NCBI RefSeq assembly: GCF_000422705.1
Contig: NZ_AUGO01000001.1
Location: 496,001-560,000 of the forward strand
Direction: 5' to 3'
Source of the DNA: Flavobacterium soli DSM 19725
GTDB taxonomy: Bacteria > Bacteroidota > Bacteroidia > Flavobacteriales > Flavobacteriaceae
DNA: 64,000 nt
The notes beneath the pieces are model-generated. The model did not search any database. It was not told where the DNA came from and saw only the letters and a program-made list of their open reading frames with translations. Each line of letters starts with the position of its first letter. The first letter of the stretch is position 1. The position numbers and the translations under genes are program-made. Positions 53,455 to 61,419 of this stretch are shown in pieces.

Positions 53455-53486
53455 AAGACTGCTTCTTCAAGTGAAAAAGCAGTCTT
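53455..53486 (-). terminator. Terminator after the M1 peptidase
   Basis: AAGACTGCTT and AAGCAGTCTT form a perfect 10-pair stem, 23 bases past the stop at 53510. A T-rich stretch follows on the minus strand. Confidence 0.85.
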
Positions 53487-53509
53487 CTGGAACTTAAAAA
53501 AGTTTAAAT

Positions 53510-55384
53510 TTATTTCGTAGAATAAACATTATTTTCCTGTTTTACATCAGCCATCATCTGGCTTGGGTCAATCAGGATGGTTTTAATATCGCTTTTATTC
53601 TTATTAATCGTCAATTCATAGGTAGGGAAGGCCCAAGCCCAATCAGCAAGAACGGTTCTCTTGATTTGAGGATATGGGTTTTCTTTTTGGGCAAACATCA
53701 TTCTTAATGGAATATAGAAAGTTTCAACCGTGCCATCATTATATTCAACCAAAATATCGATAGGCATTGGCATTCTTCCAATTCGTTCCAAAGTTACAGT
53801 GGTGTTAGCTCCGCTTTCTTTCACTTCCTTTATGCTGTAGTCGATAGTGTTGGTGGTTTGTGTCCAATCGGTCAAATACCAGTCCAATTCGGCACCCGAA
53901 ACTTTTTCCGCCACGCGAATAAAATCATTTGGAGTTGGATGTTTAAACATGAATTCTGCATAATATCTTCTCAAGGTTTTCATCAGATTTTCATTTCCAA
54001 TTACATAACCTAATTGGCTCAAAAACACACTTCCTTTGCTATAAGCCGAGATACTATATACTTGGTTCACATCATGACGATCTGCATGTGTAGTTTGTGG
54101 CAACTCTTTTCCGGAGTTTACCATAAAATAATAGCCATTATAGGATCCTTGAAGCGGATTTTCGCTTGGCTTTTCGGCAAGAGCATTTTCGGCAAGATCG
54201 GAGATGAAAGAGGTAAAACCTTCGTCCATCCAGTAATGTTTGCTTTCGTTTGTTGCCAAAAGAAATTGGAACCATGAGTGAGCCATTTCATGAGCTGTAA
54301 CGCCAAAGAGTCCTGCAAAACTACCGTTTCCGCTGATCAAAGTACACATTGCATATTCCATTCCGCCATCGCCACCTTGAATGATGGAGTATTGTTCATA
54401 AGGATATTTTCCAACATTTTGATTGAAAAATTCCATTAGCTGAACGGCTTTTGGTTGCAAATTTTTCCAATTCTGAAGTATATCAGGATTGTTTTTGTAA
54501 AAGAAATGCAACTTTGCACCACCAGGAACTTGAGCCGTGTCATGAATATATTCTTTATCTGCAGCCCAAGTGAAATCATGCACATTTGGAGCTAGAAAAT
54601 GCCACGTTAGGTTTTTGGTTTTTTTGTCATGTTTAACGGTAACTCCTTTATCTTCATAACCATGACCAATTTCGTTTGGGTTTTGCAAATAGCCAGAACC
54701 TCCAATAGTGTAGTCTTTATCAATCGTAATTTTCACGTCAAAATTTCCCCAAACGCCATAAAATTCACGACCAATGTAAGGATCAGCATGCCAACCTTCG
54801 AAATCATATTCGGCTAGCTTTGGATACCATTGCGTCATAGAAAGTTCAACACCTTCGGAATTATTCCTACCAGAACGACGAATTTGAACAGGAACTTGTC
54901 CGTCAAAATCTAAAGTGAATGTCGTTTTTTGCTTTGGTAAAATCGGCTTGGCCAACTTCACTTCGAGAATAGTTCCGATCGTCTTTGTATTTGCCGAAAT
55001 CCCATCTTGCTTGAAATTCAAGATTTTTAAATAGCCAATTTCATTAGGTTTTAAAGTACTGATGCGACTTTCTTTAGTTTCTTTATCGGCAACTTTAAAG
55101 GATTTGATCATTCGTTTATCTGGATCAGCAATCGATTTGATTCGGGCATCCATTTCGCTTCCCGGTTGGAATGCATTGTTATACAAATGAAAAAATACTC
55201 TCGTTAAAGTATCCGGCGAATTATTGGTGTAAACCAGTTCTTGTTTTCCTTTATATTGATAGGTTTTCACGTCCATCGACAGTTCCATTTTATAATCGGC
55301 TTGTTGTTGCCAATAGGAAGTGTTTTGGGCTGATAAATTTCCAAAACCAATAGAAAAAATTGAAAGTAAAAGGATTTTTTTCAT
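53510..55384 (-). CDS. M1 family metallopeptidase
   Basis: The protein has 624 residues from MKKILLLSIFSIGFGNLSAQ, a signal peptide. The open frame extends 35 codons further up, but those overlap the intergenic region and the next gene. The aminopeptidase zinc motif is HEMAHSW, followed 18 residues later by the Glu in YWMDEGFTSF. The substrate motif is GGMEYAMCT in place of the more usual GAMEN. It should remove N-terminal residues from peptides in the periplasm or outside. The same-strand S8 protease gene lies 58 bases upstream. Confidence 0.92.
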   Translation of the reverse strand: MKKILLLSIFSIGFGNLSAQNTSYWQQQADYKMELSMDVKTYQYKGKQELVYTNNSPDTLTRVFFHLYNNAFQPGSEMDARIKSIADPDKRMIKSFKVADKETKESRISTLKPNEIGYLKILNFKQDGISANTKTIGTILEVKLAKPILPKQKTTFTLDFDGQVPVQIRRSGRNNSEGVELSMTQWYPKLAEYDFEGWHADPYIGREFYGVWGNFDVKITIDKDYTIGGSGYLQNPNEIGHGYEDKGVTVKHDKKTKNLTWHFLAPNVHDFTWAADKEYIHDTAQVPGGAKLHFFYKNNPDILQNWKNLQPKAVQLMEFFNQNVGKYPYEQYSIIQGGDGGMEYAMCTLISGNGSFAGLFGVTAHEMAHSWFQFLLATNESKHYWMDEGFTSFISDLAENALAEKPSENPLQGSYNGYYFMVNSGKELPQTTHADRHDVNQVYSISAYSKGSVFLSQLGYVIGNENLMKTLRRYYAEFMFKHPTPNDFIRVAEKVSGAELDWYLTDWTQTTNTIDYSIKEVKESGANTTVTLERIGRMPMPIDILVEYNDGTVETFYIPLRMMFAQKENPYPQIKRTVLADWAWAFPTYELTINKNKSDIKTILIDPSQMMADVKQENNVYSTK

Positions 55385-55442
55385 ACAGCTATAAATAAAA
55401 ACGGAAGGCGTGAACCTTCCGTTAGTGAATATTGGATAAAAT

Positions 55443-57044
55443 TTATTTTTTTGACATTTTTTCAGCCATTTGCAAAGCGGTGTAAGCATTTACAATTCGT
55501 CCTGATTTTGATAAAGAAGCAAAAGGTTTTTTGTCACCTTTTGGTCCACCAACTTGAACATCAGTATTGATTTTTGTTCCTGATTCCATCAAGATTTTTT
55601 TCACTTGGCTTGCTGTTAAATCTGGATAGTAAGAACGAATTAAAGCAGCAACTCCAGCAGCATTTGGAGCAGCCATAGACGTTCCAGCTAGATATTTGTA
55701 TTCATTTTTTGGAGTTGTAGCATAGATTTGAACTCCAGGTGCAAAAACGTCAACATTTATAGCTCCATAGTTAGAGAAATTAGCCACAACATTAGTTCCA
55801 TATTGGAAATTTAAAGCTCCAATTGTGATTAGATTATCAGCAATTTCAGTTACTTTATCTTCAGAATCATTTGGATAATTGTCTTCTACATCAATATCTT
55901 TTGCATCATTTCCTGCAGCATGAACGATTAAAACGTCTTTGCTTTCGGCATATTTTATAGCTTCAAAAACCCATTGTTTTTGTGGAGAAAATGATTTTCC
56001 GAAACTTCCATTGATCACTTTTGCACCATTATCAACAGCATAACGAATTCCTAATGCGATGTCTTTGTCATATTCATCTCCGTCTGGAACGGCACGAACA
56101 GTAAGGATTTCTACATTATTTGAAGCTACACCGTCGCCCCCAAGATTGTTGTTTCTACCTTGAGCTACGATTCCAGCAACGTGAGTTCCGTGAAGCGCTT
56201 CGTCTTTATCTGGACCAATCACGTTATTATTTCCGTATTTTTTGTCGTTGATATCTCTTGGATTATCGCCTAAAACGGTTCTGTAATTTTTATTGATGTG
56301 TGTCTCATAAGAGGTTACATCATCAAGTTCTTTTTGAATTTCTTTTTTCAAATCTTCCACTGGCAAGCCATAAGAAAGCATTTGTTTCATCACTTTTTGA
56401 GCTTGAACGATTGATGCATCTGTAGAAGAAATGGCATTTACCTCTTCAACAGTATAAACATTCTTGTTTAGGTGTTTTTTCAATACATCATCTGATGCAT
56501 TCACAACCGTCAAAGTTTGCTCGATTTGAGTTTTTGCCTCAGAAGATTCTGCTAATTTTTTATCCACCATCCCTTTGGCTTTCAAATAAGTAGCTTCATC
56601 GGTCAAGGTTTTATCCATTGCGATTCTTTCATATTCCAAACGTTCTTTGGTGATGTCCCCGAGGAAATTCCATCCGTGAATATCATCAATGTAACCGTTT
56701 TTGTCATCATCAATTCCGTTTCCAGGAATTTCTTTTGCATTGGTCCAAATTACAGTATTTAAATCTTCGTGCTCAATATCAACACCAGAATCTACGATAC
56801 CAACAATTACTTTCACGCCTTTTTTGCCTTTCAACAATTCTGCATAAGCTCTATCAACACTCATTCCTGGAACCGTGTCCAAAAGAATATCAGCATGACT
56901 CCATCTTTTTAATTGGTCATCTGTTAATTTAGCATTCTTTAGCGGAAGCTTGTCAACATTATAGGTAACCACTTTCGAGGTACCACAACCCGTTAATGCT
57001 AAAGCAACTACGAGAGATAAATAGGATAATTTTACTATTTTCAT
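55443..57044 (-). CDS. S8 subtilisin-like protease lipoprotein with helical insert
   Basis: The protein has 533 residues from MKIVKLSYLSLVVALALTGC, a lipoprotein signal; the earlier in-frame ATG at 57077 is not needed. The catalytic triad is Asp85 (IVGIVDSGVDIEHEDL), a His near 285 (LHGTHVAGI) and Ser in LAGTSMAAPNAAGVAALI. About 200 residues separate Asp and His, where about 40 are usual; a charged helical insert (about 115-265, TKERLEYERIAMDKTL onward) fills the gap. It probably acts at the membrane surface on extracytoplasmic proteins. It is followed by the M1 peptidase after 58 bases, and the two may work on the same peptides. Confidence 0.93.
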   Translation of the reverse strand: MKIVKLSYLSLVVALALTGCGTSKVVTYNVDKLPLKNAKLTDDQLKRWSHADILLDTVPGMSVDRAYAELLKGKKGVKVIVGIVDSGVDIEHEDLNTVIWTNAKEIPGNGIDDDKNGYIDDIHGWNFLGDITKERLEYERIAMDKTLTDEATYLKAKGMVDKKLAESSEAKTQIEQTLTVVNASDDVLKKHLNKNVYTVEEVNAISSTDASIVQAQKVMKQMLSYGLPVEDLKKEIQKELDDVTSYETHINKNYRTVLGDNPRDINDKKYGNNNVIGPDKDEALHGTHVAGIVAQGRNNNLGGDGVASNNVEILTVRAVPDGDEYDKDIALGIRYAVDNGAKVINGSFGKSFSPQKQWVFEAIKYAESKDVLIVHAAGNDAKDIDVEDNYPNDSEDKVTEIADNLITIGALNFQYGTNVVANFSNYGAINVDVFAPGVQIYATTPKNEYKYLAGTSMAAPNAAGVAALIRSYYPDLTASQVKKILMESGTKINTDVQVGGPKGDKKPFASLSKSGRIVNAYTALQMAEKMSKK

Positions 57045-57151
57045 TTTTAAATATTTGAAATTTAATTGATTTGTCAAAAATACTTTTAGTTTGTTACAAT
57101 TATGGATGCAATTAACAATAATTTACGATTCTTTCAAAATTAAAGAATGAA

Positions 57152-59596
57152 TTATCCGTTTGCCGAACCAGCCCTTTGTTTGATGTCATCAGCTCCGCCT
57201 GCTCTTCTTCGTTGCATATTTTGTCCGCTTCCAAAGTTATAAGTGTAAGATAATGTAGCCACACGAACATCTCTTCGAACCTTGAAGCTTTCTCTATAAT
57301 CTTTAAACTCGGTATCGGCTGTTGTTTTGTTAGTATAAAAAATATCGTTTACCGCCAATTTCAAAGTGCTGTTCTTGAACTTCTTCTGAAAACCGATGTT
57401 CACAAACCAAATCGGATCTACATCCATAAAAGCATATACTTCTCGAGCTCGATAATTTCCGGTCAATTCAGCAGAATAGCCTTTTCCAAGTTTAAAGCTG
57501 TTGACCGAATTACAATTGAAGGTAAAATTTCCTTGGTTTTCCAAAGTCGTGTTGGCAACCGTTCCAGAATACGAACCATAATAAAAATTCAAGCTATTGT
57601 TGTTCGACCACCATTTTGTAATTTCCAAAGGCATCATCACAAACAAACCATAAATATCGGCAGTATTCAGATTTTTATTGGTTTGAACCGTCAATTGCTG
57701 GTCGTTTTCTGATGGAGCAATTACTTCGGTAATATTATCGGTTGTTCTCGAAAAGTTCAAGGTAGAATATATTTTCTGATTGAAAACATGCGTGATTTCA
57801 AAAGAATGGGTCGTTTGGGGTTTCAAATATGGATTTCCTTCCTTGTAAGTCGTCGGATCCAAAAAGAATTTAAAAGGATTCAACTGATCATAACTCGGAC
57901 GTGAAATTCTTCGGCTGTAATTGAATTCCAAGCTGTTCTTCTCGTTAAAAGTATAACTCACAAAAGCACTCGGAAAAAGTTGGGTATAATTGTTCTTGAA
58001 AGAAGTATTATCAACTAACTGTTCTCCCGTAATATTTGTGTTTTCAATTCTGAAACCCAAATAAGTATTCCATTTCCCGAAGGTTTTTGAACCATTCAAA
58101 TAAACCGCATTGATGTTTTCGGTATAAATAAAATGATTGCTTTTAGTTGCGTCAAAAACCGGAATTCCTGTACTAATGTCAAAGAATTTCAGGTTATTAT
58201 CGGCTTTAACATAACTCGATTTTAGTCCGGTTTCCAGTTTGATTTTATTTTTCAGAGTCATCACAAAATCCGATTTCAAGGCATATATATTCAAATCTCC
58301 TGCAATATCGCCATACAACAAATAGGGATTTTGAAATTCCGAATTGTTCAAATCAAAATAGCGGGTGGTGAAATTCTGTTCGGTTTTATTACCATAATTC
58401 GCATAATCAAAATCTGTCGTTAGTTCCGTTCCCAAAGTGTCAATCACAAATTTATGGTTGAGGTTTAGCGAATGATTGTGCCAGTTATCCTTTGAATTGT
58501 TATTGGTTTCAAAGCGTGAAACTTTCGAATTCGAGGCATCATAAACATCCGAAATATTTTTTCCTGTCGGATCAAATTTATTACTGACTGCATTTGCCAC
58601 AATTCCAAAAGTATGTTTTTCGCTGGCATAAAAATCGGCACCAACTCGCCCGATATGATTTCTGAAATTCATCTTCAAGTAATTATCTTGGTCATAAGCT
58701 CCTGTAAAAACGCCTTCGTCATAAAACTTTCGGTCCAGAAGCAATTCGTTAAAACCTTCGCGATAGGCAAAACTATAATTCCCAAAAATATTCACGTCTT
58801 TATTTCGATGGTTCAAGCTGAAATTGCTATTGCTTTTCGGATATTTCCCTTGTCCATAAGCGGTGGAAATACTTCCGTTTGTGCCTTTACGCTTGTCTTT
58901 TTTCATTTTTATATTGATGATGGCCGAACCTGAAGCGTCATATTTTGAACCTGGATTGGTAATAAATTCAATTTTCTCCACATTTCCCGACGGAATTCCA
59001 CGAAGATAATTCGCCAAATTTGTGCCTGACATTTGTACCGCCTTTCCATCAATCTGAACCAAGATACCACCTTTTCCCCGAAGGCTGATGTTGTCGTTAT
59101 TGTCAACATTCACGCCAGGAGCTTTTTCCAAAACCTCAAATGCCGAAGAACCTGTGGCACCAATCGAACTTTCCACATTCAGAATCATCACGCCATCTTT
59201 CCGCTCGATATAGGGTTTCACTTTTGTAATGACCACTTCGTCAAGTTGCTGTATTTCAGAAGTTAAAATTATTCCGTTCAAGTTCAAATTTCCATTCACT
59301 TCAAAAGGTTTTCCAACATATTTTGTAGTGCCGTTTTCCGAAATCTTAATGAAATAAGTTCCGTTCAAAACATTTTCAAAAACAAATTTTCCTTCCAAGT
59401 CAGCTGTTTCGGTTTTAACCAAACTGTTGTCCATTGGGTTTATCAGTGAAAGTAAAGCATCCGCGACAGCGGTATTATTTTCCGACAGAACTGTTCCCGA
59501 AATCGTGTTTTTCTCAACTTCCAAGGTTTGTCCAAACACAATGGAAGTCATCGCCGAAAGGCAAAACAGCATAAAAATTAAAATAATTCGTATCAT
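57152..59596 (-). CDS. TonB-dependent-receptor-like outer-membrane beta-barrel protein
   Basis: This 814-residue protein has a signal peptide (ILIFMLFCLSAMTSIVFGQ). A carboxypeptidase regulatory-like domain follows (about residues 30-110, ISGTVLSENNTAVADALLSL), then a plug domain (LEKAPGVNVDNNDNISLRGK) and a long barrel ending in ATLSYTYNFGSGQNMQRRR. The barrel belongs to the outer membrane beta-barrel family group of Bacteroidota. There is no SusD partner, and the ligand is unknown. The MarR gene lies 69 bases upstream on the same strand, so the regulator and receptor probably share a transcript, controlled by the operator at 60137. Confidence 0.88.
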   Translation of the reverse strand: MIRIILIFMLFCLSAMTSIVFGQTLEVEKNTISGTVLSENNTAVADALLSLINPMDNSLVKTETADLEGKFVFENVLNGTYFIKISENGTTKYVGKPFEVNGNLNLNGIILTSEIQQLDEVVITKVKPYIERKDGVMILNVESSIGATGSSAFEVLEKAPGVNVDNNDNISLRGKGGILVQIDGKAVQMSGTNLANYLRGIPSGNVEKIEFITNPGSKYDASGSAIINIKMKKDKRKGTNGSISTAYGQGKYPKSNSNFSLNHRNKDVNIFGNYSFAYREGFNELLLDRKFYDEGVFTGAYDQDNYLKMNFRNHIGRVGADFYASEKHTFGIVANAVSNKFDPTGKNISDVYDASNSKVSRFETNNNSKDNWHNHSLNLNHKFVIDTLGTELTTDFDYANYGNKTEQNFTTRYFDLNNSEFQNPYLLYGDIAGDLNIYALKSDFVMTLKNKIKLETGLKSSYVKADNNLKFFDISTGIPVFDATKSNHFIYTENINAVYLNGSKTFGKWNTYLGFRIENTNITGEQLVDNTSFKNNYTQLFPSAFVSYTFNEKNSLEFNYSRRISRPSYDQLNPFKFFLDPTTYKEGNPYLKPQTTHSFEITHVFNQKIYSTLNFSRTTDNITEVIAPSENDQQLTVQTNKNLNTADIYGLFVMMPLEITKWWSNNNSLNFYYGSYSGTVANTTLENQGNFTFNCNSVNSFKLGKGYSAELTGNYRAREVYAFMDVDPIWFVNIGFQKKFKNSTLKLAVNDIFYTNKTTADTEFKDYRESFKVRRDVRVATLSYTYNFGSGQNMQRRRAGGADDIKQRAGSANG

Positions 59597-59665
59597 GATT
59601 GTTCGTTTTTGATTGATGATTGCTTCGCCATTTCGCTGACGCTCGTGTGATGATTGATTTTGTTT

Positions 59666-60094
59666 TTAATGACAATTTTCTATAATTGTTTTCAATGTCC
59701 GATTCATAATTTCCAAATCCTCAAAAGAAATTCCCGTCAAGGCCGTTTTCCTGTTTTCCAAAACCAACGTTTGCACTTTGTCGATAATTGATTTTCCCTC
59801 AGTGGTCACTTTCAAATTCGATTTTCGCCTGTCGTTTTGGTTCACTTCGCGTTCCAGATAATCCGATTTTACCAAAAGTTCAATGATTCGCGTCACCGAA
59901 GCATTGTCCTTAAAAACTTTCTCACCCAATTCCTGTTGCGAAATTCCCGGATTTTCCAAGATAGCCTTGATGATGAGCCATTGGTCAATCGTGATTTTAT
60001 AGCCGTTTTCCTTGAGTTTCTTCTGAGCAAAATTCCTATACGTTCTAATCGCCTTGTCCATCGTATAAAAAGTAATGTCTTTGAGTTTTTCCAT
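59666..60094 (-). CDS. MarR family transcriptional regulator
   Basis: The protein has 142 residues from MEKLKDITFYTMDKAIRTY. The frame runs 51 codons further up, but that part overlaps the operator and promoter, so it is rejected. The winged-helix core is clear: ITIDQWLIIKAILENPGISQ, then QELGEKVFKDNASVTRIIELL, then the wing YLEREVNQNDRRKSNLKVT with the conserved Asp-Arg-Arg. MarR proteins are dimers that repress until a small ligand binds. Gene order and the palindrome upstream suggest autoregulation together with the receptor gene downstream. Confidence 0.93.
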   Translation of the reverse strand: MEKLKDITFYTMDKAIRTYRNFAQKKLKENGYKITIDQWLIIKAILENPGISQQELGEKVFKDNASVTRIIELLVKSDYLEREVNQNDRRKSNLKVTTEGKSIIDKVQTLVLENRKTALTGISFEDLEIMNRTLKTIIENCH

Positions 60095-60136
60095 TTCGTG
60101 AATTAATTTAAACCAAAAGTATAAATGATTTATCAA

Positions 60137-60154
60137 TATTTGATATATCAAATA
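60137..60154. promoter_or_regulatory. Operator-like 18-bp palindrome upstream of the MarR gene
   Basis: TATTTGATATATCAAATA is a perfect 18-base palindrome, 43 bases upstream of the MarR start. A TACTTTTG box (minus strand, about 60116-60123) lies between it and the start, so the palindrome covers the -33 area. This is the size and place of a MarR dimer site. Confidence 0.78.
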
Positions 60155-60192
60155 AATATTTAACACAAATTTTAATTTTTTATAAGAAGCTA

Positions 60193-60329
60193 TTCCGGCT
60201 ATCCGTTTCAAGCTCTCGTTACAAAAGCAATTTTTCCAATACCACAAAAGGAGCTTCCGTTGGTCGCTCTTTTGCGTCAGGAAAAATAAGCTTTTGTAAT
60301 CTCGAGGCTTTCCACTTCTATCCGGGCTA
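60193..60329. repeat. Structured intergenic repeat, copy C
   Basis: The left edge TTCCGGCTATCCG and right edge CTTCTATCCGGGCTAT are related to the edges of copies A and B. The inside forms a long imperfect hairpin: AAGCTCTCGTTACAAAAGC pairs with GCTTTTGTAATCTCGAGGCT, and TTTTTCC with GGAAAAA further in. It lies between the MarR and MBL-fold genes. Confidence 0.6.
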
Positions 60330-60362
60330 TGGCTATAGTGAATTCAATATACTTTAGTGGAA

Positions 60363-61220
60363 TTACAAAATCTCTTCACAAGAAAAAACTTCTTTCAAGC
60401 GAACACCTTTCTCCGTATTTTCAACCGTGATGATTTGATTATGAGCGTCGTGTTCCAACCATAAATAGTAATTGTTATCTGCAGCTTCCGTCAAGAATTT
60501 CGCTTTTTCAGGCATTGTCAAAAGCGGACGAGTATCATATCCCATCACGTATGGCAAAGGCAAATGTCCCGCAGTTGGTAACAAATCGGCCATAAAACAA
60601 ATAGTTTTGTCGTGATATTGAATCTTCGGAATCATCATTTTTTCGGTGTGACCGTCAACATAAAAAATTCCAAATCCCAATTCTTCCGACACACCAAAAT
60701 CACCTTCAGGTCTTCTGATAAAATTAAGCTGACCGCTTTCTTGCATCGGAATTATATTTTCAGTCAAAAATGACGCTTTCTCTCTCGGATTTGGTTTCGT
60801 TGCCCAATCCCAATGATTGTCGTTGGTCCAGAATTTAGCATTTTTAAAAGCAACTTCATATCCAGTCCTGTCTTTGTTCCACTGAACACTTCCTCCACAA
60901 TGATCGAAGTGCAAATGTGTCATAAAAACATCGGTAATATCATCTCTATTGAAACCATATTTTGCCAAAGAAGCATCAATCGAATGGTTTCCCCAAAGCG
61001 AATAATAACCAAAAAATTTCTCCGATTGTTTGTCGCCCATTCCGGTATCAATCAAAATCAGGCGATTTCCATCTTCAATCAAAAGGCATCTTGCAGCAAT
61101 ATCGATAAGGTTGTTTTCATCAGCCGGATTGGTTTTGTGCCAAATCGTCTTTGGAACCACGCCAAACATAGCACCTCCGTCGAGTTTAAAATTGCCAGCT
61201 TCAATGGGATATAGTTTCAT
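60363..61220 (-). CDS. MBL-fold metallo-hydrolase
   Basis: This 285-residue protein has the metallo-beta-lactamase motif MTHLHFDHCGG (His-x-His-x-Asp-His). Asp in LILIDTGMGDKQ and His in YVDGHTEKMM supply further metal ligands, and a late His appears in YLWLEHDAHN. The layout resembles lactonase or quorum-quenching-type hydrolases and general MBL hydrolases. There is no signal peptide. The substrate is unknown. It is divergent from the ADP-ribosyltransferase toxin with 199 bases between. Confidence 0.9.
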   Translation of the reverse strand: MKLYPIEAGNFKLDGGAMFGVVPKTIWHKTNPADENNLIDIAARCLLIEDGNRLILIDTGMGDKQSEKFFGYYSLWGNHSIDASLAKYGFNRDDITDVFMTHLHFDHCGGSVQWNKDRTGYEVAFKNAKFWTNDNHWDWATKPNPREKASFLTENIIPMQESGQLNFIRRPEGDFGVSEELGFGIFYVDGHTEKMMIPKIQYHDKTICFMADLLPTAGHLPLPYVMGYDTRPLLTMPEKAKFLTEAADNNYYLWLEHDAHNQIITVENTEKGVRLKEVFSCEEIL

Positions 61221-61312
61221 TTTTTATTATTTAATAAGTTTCCAGTAAAAGTAAGATTTTTAGAATTTACAGATTAAAAGAAATAAATCAACTAAATTTA
61301 AATAAATTAGTA

Positions 61313-61352
61313 GAAATAAATCTAACAATTAAATATTTTAATCTTATATTTG
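61313..61352 (+). promoter_or_regulatory. Island promoter region of the ADP-ribosyltransferase toxin
   Basis: TATATTTG at 61345-61352 lies 68 bases before the start. GAAATAAATCTAACAAT (61313-61329) is the reverse complement of the word in front of the 1425-aa operon (ATTGTTAGATTTATTTC). A second, partial copy (AGAAATAAATC) lies about 33 bases further up. Confidence 0.6.
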
Positions 61353-61419
61353 TGCACTAATTAGAAATTCTTTTCGCGTAAGAAATAAATGTAAATGTTT
61401 AAAAAGACATAAATGAATT

